The notes: generated by a model from the sequence alone, not told the origin. Positions 22,501 through 35,282 are shown, numbered from the stretch's first letter. The stretch is DNA of 64,000 bases from Mesodorylaimus sp. YZB2_4 (GCA_030248295.1 JASANH010001481.1:62001-126000); one strand, 5' to 3'. Translations and numbers: made by a program.

Positions 22501-25249
22501 CTGCCAGCTGGTTGTTTATTTGGATGAAATGATTTAGGAGAATGCGCAAAAATTGAAGAAGCGGTTGGACGATTTGACAATTGTCGGCTATGAGAAGCTA
22601 GTGGACGATTTGGCGTTAGTTCGAGAGACGGTATGATTGTTGAGAGATGTTGATAGTGAAGGCAGTGTTCCCACCACTCTAAATCCTCTGAAACAGTTCA
22701 CTACCCTCCACTAAATTCTCTAATCATCCTGAAATTTGGCTTCTCGCCCATAATCATGGTCTCTGAAAAGTGAGTAAATTTTGAATTCGCTCAGATCTGC
22801 GAGAAATCAGTTGCGAAGGGGGATGAGGGCAATCCCGATCGCCATATAAGCTCATTGATAGGTCGGGATTGGAATGAGGGCTATCCCGATCGGAATCTAA
22901 ATTGCCCTGGTGCCATGATCAGGATTTTCCTTGTTTAAGAACTCTTGAGTCATACAGCTTTTTTGAGACTTCCTTTTCCGATTATCAGTCTTTATATAAC
23001 CTAAATTGATCAATCAATCAAGCCTGGATACGGGTCCAAGCAAATTTTGAAAAGTCATTTTTATGACCATGGGCGAAACATGTGTTCAATTTGAATTTAT
23101 CGTATCAAGCTGGTGGGAACCGTGGAAGGGAATTGAACGTACTGCATGTTGATTTCTCTTTAGGCGTTTTGCATTTTGGCCGACTTGTTCATCATATTCA
23201 ATTGGCATTTAGCCGAACGCCAGCCGAAGTTGCAATCGTTGGTCATGGAAGTAAAATCGACCACTGAAGATCGTTTGGGCACATTTGTGCGTGATCATGT
23301 GTTCAATGAAACGGAAGAAGGTATGGTGGATTAGATCTTGACTTGACGGGGTGAGGGATATCCGGATGTGTGGGTCTAGGATGGTTGTAGCTTGGGTTAT
23401 ACCCAGTCTGGCGCATGAAAGAGAAGAATTTTGTGGGGGGGGGGGGGGGGAAATGAGCTTTTGCATGATGGTTTCTTATTGGTTATATTTTGTTTTTAGA
23501 CGAACTGGATGAGCATCAACAGATTGAAGCGCTGCACAAAAGAAGGAATATTTTGGCTGGATTTTGTAAATTATTGGTGTACAATGTTATTCCAATCAAA
23601 AAGGCCGCGGATATCTTCCAGCACTATGTCAGGGTAAGTATTGAAAGTGGGTTATTAAAAGGGAATCCAACTCATTGTTTTTTAGTTTTATAACGATTAT
23701 GGGGACATTATCAAAGCGACGTTGGCCAAATGTCGAGAGAACAATCGAGTTCTGTGTGCTCGGGCAATGGCAAAATCGTTGTGCATGTTCTTTGGAGAAT
23801 TGATGGTATGGTCTTATTGTTAGGGTCACATTTGTGGGCAGTGTGTAACACAGTGCGGTTGGTTACACACTGGTTGGTTACGAGTGGGAGAGAGTAATCG
23901 ATACTCTCCCCTGGCTGTGAGGTGTCAACCCCTCGGGTTGATGTTTCAGCCGTAGGCATATGTAGTCGCCAATACTTGCCTGCTCCAGTCAGAGTCTTTG
24001 TCCCGCCGACTTCGGTCGGTCATCTTCCTCCTACGCCTGCTAGGCCTGGTTACAAGTGGGTCAGTGCAATCTTGACCTTGATGGCAAGGATGGGCGAGGG
24101 GGGTAGGCGGGGTAAACGCCCCTGTTGGGCCAGCCAGGACACTGAACCCCCTCACCTGTGGTCCAGCAGGAAGAAAGCAAAAGCGATCAAATTGTATCTG
24201 GGCCAAGACCTGACCAGACTGACCGAGCCCAGGCCTCGAAAATTAATCTTGCCTCCAAGCACAGGCCAGTTGTCCAGCCAGCCTACAGGACTGTATTTTA
24301 ACAGTCATACAACTCTTTCGACCCGAACCTGACCTATCTCACACGCGATGAGAGCAGGCTTAGGCGTCTGATCTCAACCCCCCCCCCCTAATCCAGCCGA
24401 CCTTGCCCATACTTGCTTGATGGTTGGTTTTAGGAACGGTCTGAAAATGGACTTTTGGACCGACATTCGGAGGGATTTTCGTCGTTGAGAGAATTGGCCA
24501 AACGATTCGCTTTATTACTCGGGCCAGATGCCGTGAAGAGTCGGGATGCTATAGCATCGTTGCATAAGTAAGGGATTATATTTTTTGAGTAATTTTATGC
24601 AATTTTTTGTTTTTTAAGGGAAGGGATCGATTTTGCTCTTCATGGCAGCCGTCAAACGAACGATTTTCGTACACCGCCTCCGAATTTGCTATTCTTCGAA
24701 GCGCTGTCGGAATTGTCGAATAAATTGGTCAAGTTGGATAAAAAAACATTGTGAGTGAATTTTATTCTGAATTGGACAAATTGAATCGACTGTGTTTTAT
24801 GTTTTTAGATTAAATTATTTCGAGAAACAGCTTCCGGTCGGTTTCAATCCGCGTGGAGATGAATGGCAGCCTTTGATTAGTTACCGAAACTCTTTGCAAA
24901 ATGCCGAAGATATGCCGCCACCTGCGGCTGGTGCTGCTGGAGTGACTCCGGCGAGACGTGGTCGCGGTCGTCCGCCACGTACGCCCGCTGGAGGTGAGCA
25001 GATTTTGTTTTTTAGCTTGGAGTTATGGTGGTGATAATTCATGATTCAGATTTGACGAGTGGTTTTGCACCGGGCACAACTTCGACGGCGGTGAAACGCG
25101 CTCGATTGGAAAGCGATCAATTGTCGGATAGCGGTTCCGATTTTCGAGATACTGGGTAAAAAAGGATTGAGCTGTCTTGAGTAACATTGGCCGAAAATTG
25201 ACTGCTTATTTTTAGGAGTCGTGGAAGTGTCTCTTTCGCCAGCAACTGA
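16522..25249 (+). CDS. Cohesin subunit STAG/SA (Scc3)
   Basis: HEAT-repeat cohesin subunit that binds the RAD21 kleisin and loads or holds cohesin on DNA. Twenty-six in-frame exons give 1,135 aa: 16522-16626, 17562-17780, 17838-18089, 18252-18378, 18430-18575, 19135-19208, 19270-19393, 19447-19545, 19600-19679, 20011-20230, 21129-21258, 21463-21566, 21621-21713, 21767-21856, 21909-22186, 22250-22340, 22398-22478, 22538-22630, 23164-23320, 23500-23633, 23686-23805, 24434-24567, 24619-24750, 24809-24993, 25050-25155 and 25216-25249. Diagnostic blocks are [19 protein letters not shown], [30 protein letters not shown]-type (SKWDLWD), [16 protein letters not shown] and [11 protein letters not shown]. 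The N-terminus (about 36-70) is RG/RGG-rich and the tail has an AT-hook-like RRGRGRPPR. The C-terminus is about 100 aa shorter than in vertebrates. An upstream in-frame ATG at 16417 was rejected. Confidence 0.97.
23878..24055 (-). mobile_element. Dispersed repeat / SINE family B in STAG intron 21
   Basis: Reverse-complement copy of the sequences at 35286-35560 and 43333-43520. Shared blocks are CCGACCGAAGTCGGCGGGAC, the ACTGGAGCAG segment, CCCGAGGGGTTGAC and the GGGGAGAGTATCGATTACTC core. It is confined to the 628-bp intron between 23805 and 24434. Confidence 0.8.
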
Positions 25250-25532
25250 AACTGTCATTTAATCAATTGATCATTTCGATTTCATTCATGCTTGAATTCG
25301 TTTTGTGGCCTGACTAGGATAGGCGGCAATTGTTAATCATCTGATCGTGGGCATCTCTGATGTCTCGGGTGTACGTGTATCATTGTATCAGTGTTCTGGA
25401 TGACAGTCACACATTGCGTGATTTTTTGTTTTTTCAACTGTACCGCGAACGGGCTCACGAGGGGGTCTGTCCATTTTACGTTGCTTTAATCATCTATTTA
25501 GCGGCTTCCAAGATCGCTTTCGGCCACAGCGC

Positions 25533-25690
25533 ATCACGTGGCCTGGTGGATTAGGCGTCTGCCTCTCAGCTAGGTGCGCATTTACGGGCGAGTGTTCGAC
25601 TCACGGTCTGGTAAATAAATTCTTGTATGTGTCCCTTCACCCTCGAGTGCGCTGTAGAGCCCGGTCAATTGGTAAAACGGGATCAGGATC
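25533..25690 (+). mobile_element. tRNA-derived SINE (family A)
   Basis: Head GTGGCCTGGTGGATTAGGCG (A-box-like), B-box GTGTTCGACTC, body CCCTCGAGTGCGCT and a GGTAAAACGGGATCA tail. It lies about 280 bp downstream of the STAG stop codon and is closest to the copies at 55299 and 27697. Confidence 0.8.
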
Positions 25691-26014
25691 ACGTGAAAAA
25701 GCGGGGGGAACCTAGACTTGATCTTGTCCTGCTTTGGGCTGCGCTAGAGATAACGATTACAAAAAGCGAACGGTTGTGTCTGGATGGTATCATGTCCCAC
25801 TCTTGGATTGGAAAGTGGGAGCCAAGCTGTCGTTTTCTATTTGCAATAAGGTTGAGGCGCGAAATTCAAATTGAAGAAACTAAAATAAGCCAAAACATGA
25901 ATTGTACACTACATCTGTGGACTTTACTCGAATCTATTCACACTCAGCACATCACAGCATGCTCGTTCCAAGGAGCCAATACACATCATAGACAAGTTTG
26001 ATGTCGACCTGCAC

Positions 26015-29000
26015 TCACTCGAGTGCACGACCAGTGGTCGCCTTGCACATGTACTTGACCACACCACCGGCTGCACTGATGGCCATGCAGGCCAATTCGT
26101 CTTGCATCAACGCGTGCTCCACAAAAGCCGGATTCACTGACCAGAATGATGGAAGCAGGAGGAGGAGCTTGGCGAAACGCAGTCGATTGGTGGAACTGAT
26201 TAGAGTGGGCGATGGGACCGGCTCGATCGACTCGTCCTCCTGACTCGTGGTTGTGTCCGAAGTGGATGTGGTCGTGTTGGTGGTCTTCGGCGTGTCCGAG
26301 GGCGGTGTTGAGATGGTGGCCGTCGAACAACGATCGCTCAGCATCAACAGGGCTTGCTCCTGCAGGGCTTGCACACTGGGCGCGTTCTCCAAGTGCTTGG
26401 TATCTGAAAAGAGGGTGTAAGATGATGCCCTCACCTTGACTTTGGCTCGGGCTCGAAGACTTGATGTTTCGATCTTTTGGGACTGAAGCCCGTTTTGCCT
26501 AGCCGGCCAGCAGCTAAATCCTGCGCGAGGGCGTGAGGTGACCAGCTGTCACGACATGTTTCGGCTGTGTCTCCACAAAGACCCCTTCCGCACGAGAGCA
26601 TCCCGGACTGCACCTCCTCGGACAATGGTTGTGGGCTATGAACCCTGTCTGACCCCGTTGGCGCTCGACAGCCGAGACTGCACACCGCTTGGCTTCCATC
26701 TCGCCACTTGGAGCATCTCGGCGGTACTGGTTGGGTCACCCAGCAGTCTTCGGCGGCACGGGATCCTCATCAAGTCCCGGCTGCCGGCACGGGATGAGGA
26801 GCCGACTGAATGTTAGTCATTGCCGCCGAAGTGCTGGGTGACCCAACCAGAACCGCCGAGGTGCTCCGAGTGGAGAGACGGAAGCCAAGCGGTGTGCAGT
26901 GCTGAACCCCAAGCGGAGTTCAGCCACTCGCTTTCTGCGGGGACGAATGCCGAACCGCTGCAACATCGAGACCTCTTAGAGGCTAGGTTGCAGTACTGGC
27001 CGAGGTGGCTCAGTTGGTCAACAGGTAGGTCCCGCAGTGCTTGGGCAAGCAGCCCTGACCGGGAGGCCGCAGTTCTGATCAGGCTGAGGGACAGCAGTTT
27101 AGTAAGTCCGCCGCCGGCCTTGCTCACCTGGCTCTAGGCGACTCACACAGTACTGTCAAGTGGTGGAGGCCGCCCGAGTGAGAACCAGAGCAGACACCAG
27201 TCGACAAGGACACTTTCTTCTCACCCAGCATCATCCTGGGACCTGCTGCAGGCACAGGATGCCCTTCTGTGCAGGTGCTCCAAGTGGAGACGCACAGGGG
27301 GATGCTGCCGTGAGAACTGGTCACGGCTCATCGCAACATGATTGCTCGCTGGCTATGGCAAAAACCAGGTTGAAAATCCCGTCATGAAGCTGACATGACT
27401 GGCAAAAGGTCCAACCCAAAAACATGTTTTAACAAGCGCGGTCAACAGTACCTCCTAGTCTGGTGCAAGGGCGTACCCAGGATCTAATAAGCGTAGGGTG
27501 CCGAAACAAAATTTGCATACATATGCTAATTTAGGGGTGCACCCCCTTTGGCGCCCCTGAATCACTGGAGGCAAAAATTTTCCAAGTTTGCGCCGCTGTA
27601 GCCCTAAACTGCACCATCAGGACATGGATCCACACGTGCGCTTAGACTTGAACAAATACGTGAGCGTACCTGTACCTTAGTTTAGGGGGTCGTAGGGTGC
27701 CCCCCTCGTGGGTTAGGTGTCTGCCTCTCACGCAGGGGCGCAGATATGTGCTCGACTTGCGGCCGGCAAATCAGTTTGTATAATGCGTCCGTTCCCCCCT
27801 GATTGAGCGTAAGCATTTGGTGGTGTGGTAAAGCGGGGGCATGAACAGTATGATGATATCAGAGATAGGAGAGAGTGCTTGCGACACCACCCACAATAGT
27901 AGGATGCCACTTCCACGTGCCAACACTGTTCAATCACACCCTCCATTAGCCATAGCGATAAGAGATCAGGACACGATCGGGTGCTAGAACGCCCAGTAAG
28001 TCGCCATTCCATACCTGGCTTGAAGAGCAGCAGTGCTTTCAAACAGCATTCTTCGCCTTTCTGCAATTTGAACAAATCTAATGCGCTCAGTAGATTGTTG
28101 ACTCGAATGGCGTCTTCTTGAAAACGATCATTCTTTGCATCAGGGTCTGAAAAATGGATTCTCCAGCTCTTCGATAAGTGCGGTGCGTATAAACCATGGC
28201 TTGGGTTGATTTCAAGTTAGCCGTGCAATAATTCTCAAAAACTTGCATGGCTGCGTTGTGATAACACTCTTTTGGCTTCGATTTCTGGCACTCTTGTGGT
28301 TCCCCCCCCCCCAAAAAAGATTTAGCCCGGATTAGATGTTTGCTGGTGTCTGACGCTGCTGCATTTCACTCTTCTGTAGACTTGTGGCACAAAGGCAGGG
28401 TGCGGGGAGCAGAGACCCCGAAGTGCTGGAAATGGGGTGCGGAGACATTGGTTGAATGACCAAAGAGCCCAGGGTACCTCAAAGTCGGGACCCAAAAAAT
28501 TTAAATCTACCAGTATATTAAATTTTATTCCTGAAAATTAATAGCAAGAGGCTCTTATTCTCTCCCCCTCATCAAGTTTTAGTCACCATTCTATTGCAGC
28601 ACTGAAGCTACCTCCGGATTCTCCCCCGCCTAGTCCTCCTTATTCTTCAAATTCACTGCGCCAATTACGTACCCGACATGATTTTAGCCCCCGCTTGTGC
28701 GGCTGTGGCGATGAATAGTTCGTGCCAGGAGGCCTTGATCAATGAGATTCGATCGGCAGCTGGCAATTGTCTCAGTGTGCACAAATCAGTCAGCCATTCG
28801 GCCACTTCGCTAAGAACGGCCAAAAAGTTGATGTCCGATTTTGTATGCGATGACGACGAGACAGATTTAGTTAATTTCTCGATCGTAAATTGACTAGAAC
28901 GTTTTTGTTTGTCAGCTGAAAAGGAAAAGGAACCGGTTTGCAATAAATGGTAGCTGGTGTGATAGTATTGGAGGGTCTAGATGGGCGTACAATAATTTCA

Positions 29001-30600
29001 ATGTTCTTCAGGACTCAACTGCAACATCTTCAGGGGTTGTTCCGAGCACAGATCGAAGTAGGACCATAACATCCATCCCCAGTCCAGTGCCCAAGGTTCC
29101 CTCACCTGCCACAGGACTAGTATCAAATCGAGTTTGCCCCATCTTCTCGCCCCTCATCTTCGACGTGGTATAATCCAAGGCCACCATGGGCGCATGGGCC
29201 AATGGCGTGCTGGCCTGCGGTGCCACCGTCTCCAATGTTCGACTTGGCAAGCTCGTATTTGGAAACGTTGCAGTTGCCGGAGTCGACGCGGGCCAACAGA
29301 ATCCGAAGGGGACTGGTGGCACGGTTGCCAACAGACGACTCGAGGCTAACAGTGGCAAATGATGGGCCAACTGATGGAATGGGTTGGTAGCGAACGAGGG
29401 GGCCAGGAGTGCGGTGTTGGATTCGGTGGACGCCACGTGGGGATGAAGAGGGTACGGCCATCGATCCAACAATGAGTCCCGTCGAAATTGATACGATCGA
29501 GGCGCCCGTTCGTGCTGGACGGCTGAAAAATGGTGTTCAACTTGGTGGTGCATACTGTAATGGCCTGAGCGAGTATGCTCGTTTTAAATGGGCCAGACTC
29601 GGGGTTTCACTAAGCCGTCGACTGCGCCATTTAGGGAAAGAGCTAGGCCGCCGAAGGTTTAATCTGACTTAGCTGTCAAGGGTAAACAGCAAATGAGCTA
29701 AAAGCATTTCTCGGAATCAATGATTCCCTGAGCTTTTAACAAATAAACGCCCCGCCTCGTCCCGTCCGGCCGGAGAGTGGCATCTCGGCGAGGCGAAGGG
29801 AACCGATCAAATAGCTGCCTGCACGCCCGGCTAAAGTGTGTGGGAATGGGAGCAGGTGTCCAACGTAACTTCTGATGATCGACCACAACTAATTGGCCGC
29901 CCAAATTGATCGAGGCACAAAATTTTGGTTATTAATTATTCATGGCGGGTTTGCTCGTTTCGCCGAGAGGACTCTCCTCGGCCAAACGGCTGGAAGACGC
30001 CGACCTCGCTCGGCCTGGTTACGGTAGAAATAAAGACGGCACCGCGGTGTCCTCTTCCCCCGTAAACAACGAGAACACCATCTTTGGCGTGGGCACAGCA
30101 CGGCACACAGCCTACTGTAGAACCAGCCCACTTAATTGGAGGCATGGCATGGCCTGACCGAGGAAAACGGTATCGCAAGAGCCCGCATTGAGACAGGATA
30201 CAGTACCTCAGCTTTGAATGCCCCACCCACCTAAGCCACATCCTGACCTAGTAAACTTCCTGATCGTGATAAACTATAAAACTGATTCACTTGAAGAGAC
30301 ATTACCATCTCGGTTCATATTGACTTCCAAACATTTTTTGAATCTGCACGCTTGGCATTGATTACGTCTGGCCACATCGATGACACATTTTCCGCCCTCC
30401 TTGCATTGATACTCCAAATTGCGCCGAATCGATCTCTTGAAGAAACCTCGACATCCATCGCAGCTGGCCACACCGTAGTGCTTGCCCGACGCCTTATCAC
30501 CGCACACACGACACAGCACTTCAACACCACCTCCGCCACCACCGCCCATTGAAGAGACCGTTTTGCGAGTCGAAGAATTTGATGTCAGAAAATCTTCCAT
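26015..30600 (-). CDS. Nuclear receptor NR2E3/PNR-type (hr51/FAX-1-like)
   Basis: Ligand-type transcription factor. Five exons: 30600-30306, 29522-29106, 28915-28673, 28146-28015 and 26403-26015, in frame, 491 aa. The DNA-binding domain (about 30-97) has both C4 zinc fingers, P-box [10 protein letters not shown] and second finger CQACRFKKC, and reads straight into [10 protein letters not shown], the signature after the DBD in hr51/FAX-1/PNR. A long Pro/Ala/Thr hinge fills exon 2. The ligand-binding domain shows the helix 3-5 signature as [18 protein letters not shown], then [19 protein letters not shown] and [13 protein letters not shown]. After that the sequence departs from the family: the usual ending with a helix-12 LLCDMF is absent and the protein ends KATTGRALE. 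An acceptor at 30602 just before the ATG implies a 5' UTR exon. Orthologues in flies and worms act in neurons; that role is inferred only. Confidence 0.93.
26677..26900. repeat. Inverted repeat with about 80-bp arms in a receptor intron
   Basis: 26677-26758 (CTGCACACCGCTTGGCTTCC ... CTTCGGCGGCA) is the reverse complement of 26821-26900, with a 62-bp spacer. It lies in the large last intron of the nuclear receptor gene. A further related segment (GCTCAGTTGGTCAACAGGTA, tRNA-like A-box) follows at about 27005. Confidence 0.8.
27697..27857 (+). mobile_element. tRNA-derived SINE (family A) in receptor intron
   Basis: GGGTTAGGTGTCTGCCTCTC head, degraded B-box (GTGCTCGACTTGC) and the family tail GCATTTGGTGGTGTGGTAAA. 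It is antisense to the nuclear receptor gene, within its last intron. Confidence 0.7.
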
Positions 30601-30602
30601 AT

Positions 30603-33600
30603 CTAAAAATTAGGACAGCCCTGACATTCTACATATGAAAGGGAGTGGGGAGTGGACCAGTCATAGCACACACAGGAGACCGATCAGGCAGCTTGGTCAC
30701 GTTCATCAGGGCACTCTGCTGGGGTCCGAGGAGCCGAACTCTGGCGCCAGGGCAACCCATCCACATCCCCTGGTTAAGGAGCGAGCAGCCCCATCTAACT
30801 TCTTCCACGATCTACTGACCCAAATGGAACAGCAGTGCCTGCCCTCACTCCGTAGGCAGTAACCTTTTGATCAAAAAAGTGAATGTTTCCTTCACGTTGT
30901 CCAAGAAATGAACGAAATGTGATCCGTTCGCCTTGTCTGCCGACCGACCGTTCAAAGTACCATTAGGCGAGTTGAAGGCGGTTGCGGGCCATTAGCTGAT
31001 TATTGGCAGCCAAAAGAGCACGGGCCATGAACGCCAGTGAAGAGCCAAGGCCGATTAATGGCAATGGAATACGGTCTGGGAACCAGAGCAGGTGTACACC
31101 CGTCCTCCCCCCGAGCCCCCCGCCGACCATCCCTATTGGCTAAGAAAAAGTCAATGTCGCCAATACACCACTACGGCCAGGACAAGGCGGACGCAAGCGC
31201 ACGTTGACGCCCTATGGCTAATTGGAGGGTCAGAGGGCGCGCGACGTCTGGTCACGGCGTATGGAGTTAATTTGGCGGAAAATACGATCGTTGCCTCATT
31301 GCAGATTACAAACCGTTAAGCTCATTGTTCACCCACCGACCTGCCCCGATAAATGACACGATTAGAGGACGGCCACGCGCCCGTCGAGCATGGATGATGT
31401 CACCGAGTGTAACCCCAGGATACACACAACACTGCTGGGGGGGGGCGGTCATTCGAGATGCGAGTCCAGACTGCATCTAAATTTTTGGTTTATCATGGTG
31501 GCCAGTCATGGCCGCCATGACCTGTTTGTTCAGGGGAGGTAAGTGAGCTGCACCAGCCAAACATCCCATTTCTACCAGCCATGACCTTACAGCGATCACC
31601 CCACAGGCAGGAAATATCAACCCTTTCCAGGGGTGACCCTTTACAACATTGTCTGCAACAGGAAATTGGCAGTCTCGGCTGTTGAACAGACAGGATTCAA
31701 AGCCCATCCACCATCGTCCGAGGAAGTCGGTGTCCAGTCCAGGATGCTAGTAGGGACGCGCAGAAGGACGCTGCCGTATGTGCTGGTCCCCGCACAGCCT
31801 TCCTTATAAGGTTTGAGTCCGCTAGAGGCAGCACTGGACCACGGCCCACAAAAATTTTTTAGAAAAAGGCAGGATGGAGCGCATAAAAACCAAGTTTTTG
31901 CTTCGGCGGGTGTCGAACCGTCTCGTAAATGCGGCCCTATCGTAAGAACTCAGCACCTCTAACCCGGTTATGTGTACTGAACTGTTACCAGGTCCATGTC
32001 TCTGTTTATGCCTTGAGTTCTATGGGCTCTCTTTGCTGTCAAGACACGCATGGGACTTTAAAAGAGAGACTCGGACTCTGGCTTTGGATCATGACCTTGC
32101 GGGTAGGCGTCTGCCTCTTTCCACTGGGCATCATGTGCAATCCTCGAGGTCTATTTCACTGCTATCTTCCTGCACACTGGGCATGGATCAGCCTTGCCAC
32201 CTATATATGTATGCCCGCGTTGCATTTGACGACGGCATGCACTTAACTGCGCTTGGTTATGTGGTAAAGCATGAACAAATATGACTATCTGATGTATCTG
32301 GTGATGAGCAACGTCAAACTAATGAGTCGGCTGTACTGCCCAGTATGATTTCTAAAAATCCAGATGAAAATGACATACTCAAGACAGAAGCCTCTTTCTG
32401 TCACCACATGTGTTTTTTTTAGAGCTAGGAGGGCAATATTTTCTTACGGCAGTAGACGAGGTAAGAATGTGTGAACATTGCAACGCTGGTGAAGCATGTT
32501 CGAGTCGATCCTTTGTGAACTGGGATATACTTTTTTACCCATTTTTACGCACAGTAATACGTACAGATGTGCAACCGTGTTATACGCGCAAAACACATAT
32601 TATACGACACACTTGGGAAACAGGGGTTGCATGCACGAGGTATATTCATGGTAACGCGTCGAATTCCCTCACACATGGAGTACCCAGGGAGATCATGCAT
32701 ATACGGGTACGTGCAAAGACGCTGTATAGTCGTGGAATATAATGTAGTTTTCCTGGAGAGGCGAATGGTCATTACCACCAATCTTCAGTGCATGAAGTAG
32801 GCAATAGATATCCTAAGCGAAGTGCGTTGGGCGCCTTCAACCCTAACTACTTCCATTAGAAGCTGTTATACTCTTTAATTCCCATTGAGGTCGAGCTAAG
32901 GAGTCGAGAAGTTTAGCAGAAAGGAATGTCAGAACAACAAAGCGATGGGGACTCCTCTCTTCCATCGTGGACCCGCTGGGCCGCCCTCTCGCCTAGCGAT
33001 TCGGTCTCCCTCTCAGCTTACCCGGGCCCTGCCATATCCAATGTTGCTGGAGGGTTCTAGGAACGGCCAGCCGCACTGGCAGTGGGCATGTCAGGATTCA
33101 AGGAGTGCAATGTCCTCATCGTCGATCCCGCTAAGTGGAGGATGTGGAATCTCCTATGATCGAAGGATGTTCAGGTCGTGAAGCCAGCTTGTATAGCATT
33201 CGTCACTGAAAGTATGAGCGTCGCATCTGCGCCGTCAGGAACTCGTCTTAGCGAGACTCGTGCATTCAGGATCATTTCACCACCAGCTCGCCATCTTTCT
33301 GTTTCACCTTAAGTATTTGAATCGTATTTGATAAAGCTTTGGAACGTCAGGATTCGAGCCCGGTCATCCTGCGCGGAAGGCGAAAATCATACCAGTTCGA
33401 CCACGAGAATCATACAAGTACTCCTCACGGGGGACTTCAGTTCGAGGTGCAGAAATAATACATGGGGATAGATCAGCTTGATGGAAAGACCCCTGAAACC
33501 ATTTTGGTTCGCACAGATACACCAACTGAATGTTCAGAAGAGATAACATACCAGATTTGGACACTTTGTACCAACCACGTGAGACAAGCATAGCGGGCAG

Positions 33601-34240
33601 GAGGACAGCAGTGAAAAATTACGCGGCGATTCCACTCGACATGCAAATATTTTTAGATAAAGTGGTGATTTTTTGCAAGCATTCGCGAAATTTAGGGACC
33701 AGCTACGGTCGCAGCAGATAATCCAGGGTCCACTGTACCACCGCACCGGACCGCGGTACTGGGAGCGGGGTGGTACAGTACGGCATTGAAAATGGGCCAG
33801 TTTGGCCGTACCGGGTTTTAGAATATTCCGTGAGTAATTTAACGCCCGCTTACATTCCTTCATTTCAAAGCGGCCAATTTTTGTTAAGAGAAAATGAATC
33901 TACCAGCTTTCCTTGTATAATCCCGAACTTTTTTAGATAACCGTTTTACAAAAGTGATTAAAATTTCACGTATTCACTCTCAGAGCATCTTATTTTATAG
34001 TCCGGATGCTAGTAGGCTGACTTTGGGGCTGTGATCCTTATAAATTCTAACAAGTTCTGCTAAAAATGCTGCTTTCTTGAATCGAAATGTGGTCATTCAT
34101 GCAGTCGCTGTTGCTGAATTTGAGGCACCTGCCAGGCTATGGTTTCGTACATGAATGACTAAATTCCTTGCCTTCAGTTTTTCGAAGCGCTGGTCAGGAA
34201 GTGCATATGCTCATTAATGCTAGCCAAGTAGTCGTCGATA
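30603..34240. other. Gene-poor region with degraded repeats
   Basis: No conserved protein was recognised on either strand. A degenerate, interrupted SINE-A lies at 32093-32280 (GTAGGCGTCTGCCTCT head and TTATGTGGTAAAGCATGAAC tail). A tRNA-like segment with B-box GGGCTCGAATCC lies on the minus strand at about 33345-33412. A GTACC-rich patch is at 33725-33825. The promoter and any upstream exon of the nuclear receptor should lie just above 30603. Confidence 0.5.
32093..32280 (+). mobile_element. Degenerate SINE-A copy
   Basis: Begins with GTAGGCGTCTGCCTCT and ends with GGTTATGTGGTAAAGCATGAAC as in the other family members, but the middle is unrelated and the B-box is not recognisable. Confidence 0.45.
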
Positions 34241-34525
34241 TCACCGGAAGATTAAATTACATCGTCGATTCGCCGGCATGATGACACCACGCATTTTAAA
34301 TATGGCTACTTTGAGTTTGTCCGCACCCAAGTCGATGTAATCTGGCAGGCGGGCGAAGGCAGGCGGGTAATAGCTATGCCAAATCGCCCGAGGTGAGATG
34401 ATGAAGGCAAAGTCCATCTTCCCACTAAGCTTTTCGATGTTGGAAGCGAGACCAAACGACGAGACGGCGAGGACCAGCATCGACATGATCAGGCGAGACA
34501 AAGTGGAAGCGGTGTCTTTGGCCAT
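34241..34525 (-). CDS. Possible small membrane or secreted protein (hypothetical)
   Basis: A 94-aa ORF with a hydrophobic segment near the N-terminus (about residues 11-28, LSRLIMSMLVLAVSSFGLAS) that could be a signal peptide or anchor. The family is not recognised and there is no neighbour context. It could be chance, since the window has many ORFs of this length. Confidence 0.2.
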   Translation of the reverse strand: MAKDTASTLSRLIMSMLVLAVSSFGLASNIEKLSGKMDFAFIISPRAIWHSYYPPAFARLPDYIDLGADKLKVAIFKMRGVIMPANRRCNLIFR

Positions 34526-34845
34526 TCTAGTATGCGATTTGGACTCTGAGAATCGATGCGCAATTTAAATGATCAGCGATGACTTGCAAAATAAATATGC
34601 TAAAAGATGATATTAAAAATGTAGCGCGAAGCGAAGAGCGAGGGAGGAAACAACCGGGCGAAAGGAACGTGTCTGCAGATTAACCAAAGAGGTAAAATCT
34701 CGACTTTACAATGCTCATCCTTGCCCAATCTCATACGGGGCGCTCAATGCTCTACAGTAATAGTGTGCAGTCAGGGCAGGGCGAAGCGTGGCCTCAGTGA
34801 TGCAGCGGTGGGGCACTTATCTCTCCAAATTGCTTGGTAGTGTAA

Positions 34846-35282
34846 GGGAGAAACTATACTTCAGTTTTATCGCACGAAGTTCGTGCGAAGTTCGCACGAG
34901 ATCAGTCCGGGAGTATAGTTGCAAATCACAGTCTCAGTTCAATCTCAGTTGCGACGGAGTTCGTGCGGAGTGTGCGCGGAGAACCTCCGCAGGCCCTCTG
35001 CTTCGAATTGGGAGTGAACAGGAATCAAACCTAGTCGTGTAAATATACAAAGAAGACCTCTGTATGTATAAATTGGCTTATCAATAATAAAAATAATAAA
35101 ATAATAAATAATAAAATTTTGAAAATTTCTGGTTTTCCGTCTGTCATCCGCGACCGCGCACATCAGTCGCAACTCCGCACGACGGATGTATAGTTTCAGA
35201 TGCGGGGGCTGTGGTAATCTCCGTGCGGACTTCTCCGCACTGAACTGAGACTGAACGAGAAAACTGAAGTATAGTTTCTCCC
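34846..35282. mobile_element. PIF/Harbinger-like MITE with TAA target-site duplication
   Basis: About 24-bp terminal inverted repeats (GGGAGAAACTATACTTCAG...) lie at 34846 and, inverted, end at 35282. They are flanked by TAA at 34843-34845 and 35283-35285. The 437-bp body has no transposase and is full of internal palindromes built from GTTCGTGCG/CGCACGAA. Three-base TWA duplications and GGG-starting ends are typical of PIF/Harbinger (Tourist-like) MITEs. Confidence 0.85.

Noticed and set aside
33345..33412. tRNA-like segment on the minus strand
   Set aside because: Cloverleaf pairing fails in the acceptor and anticodon arms; treated as SINE-like.
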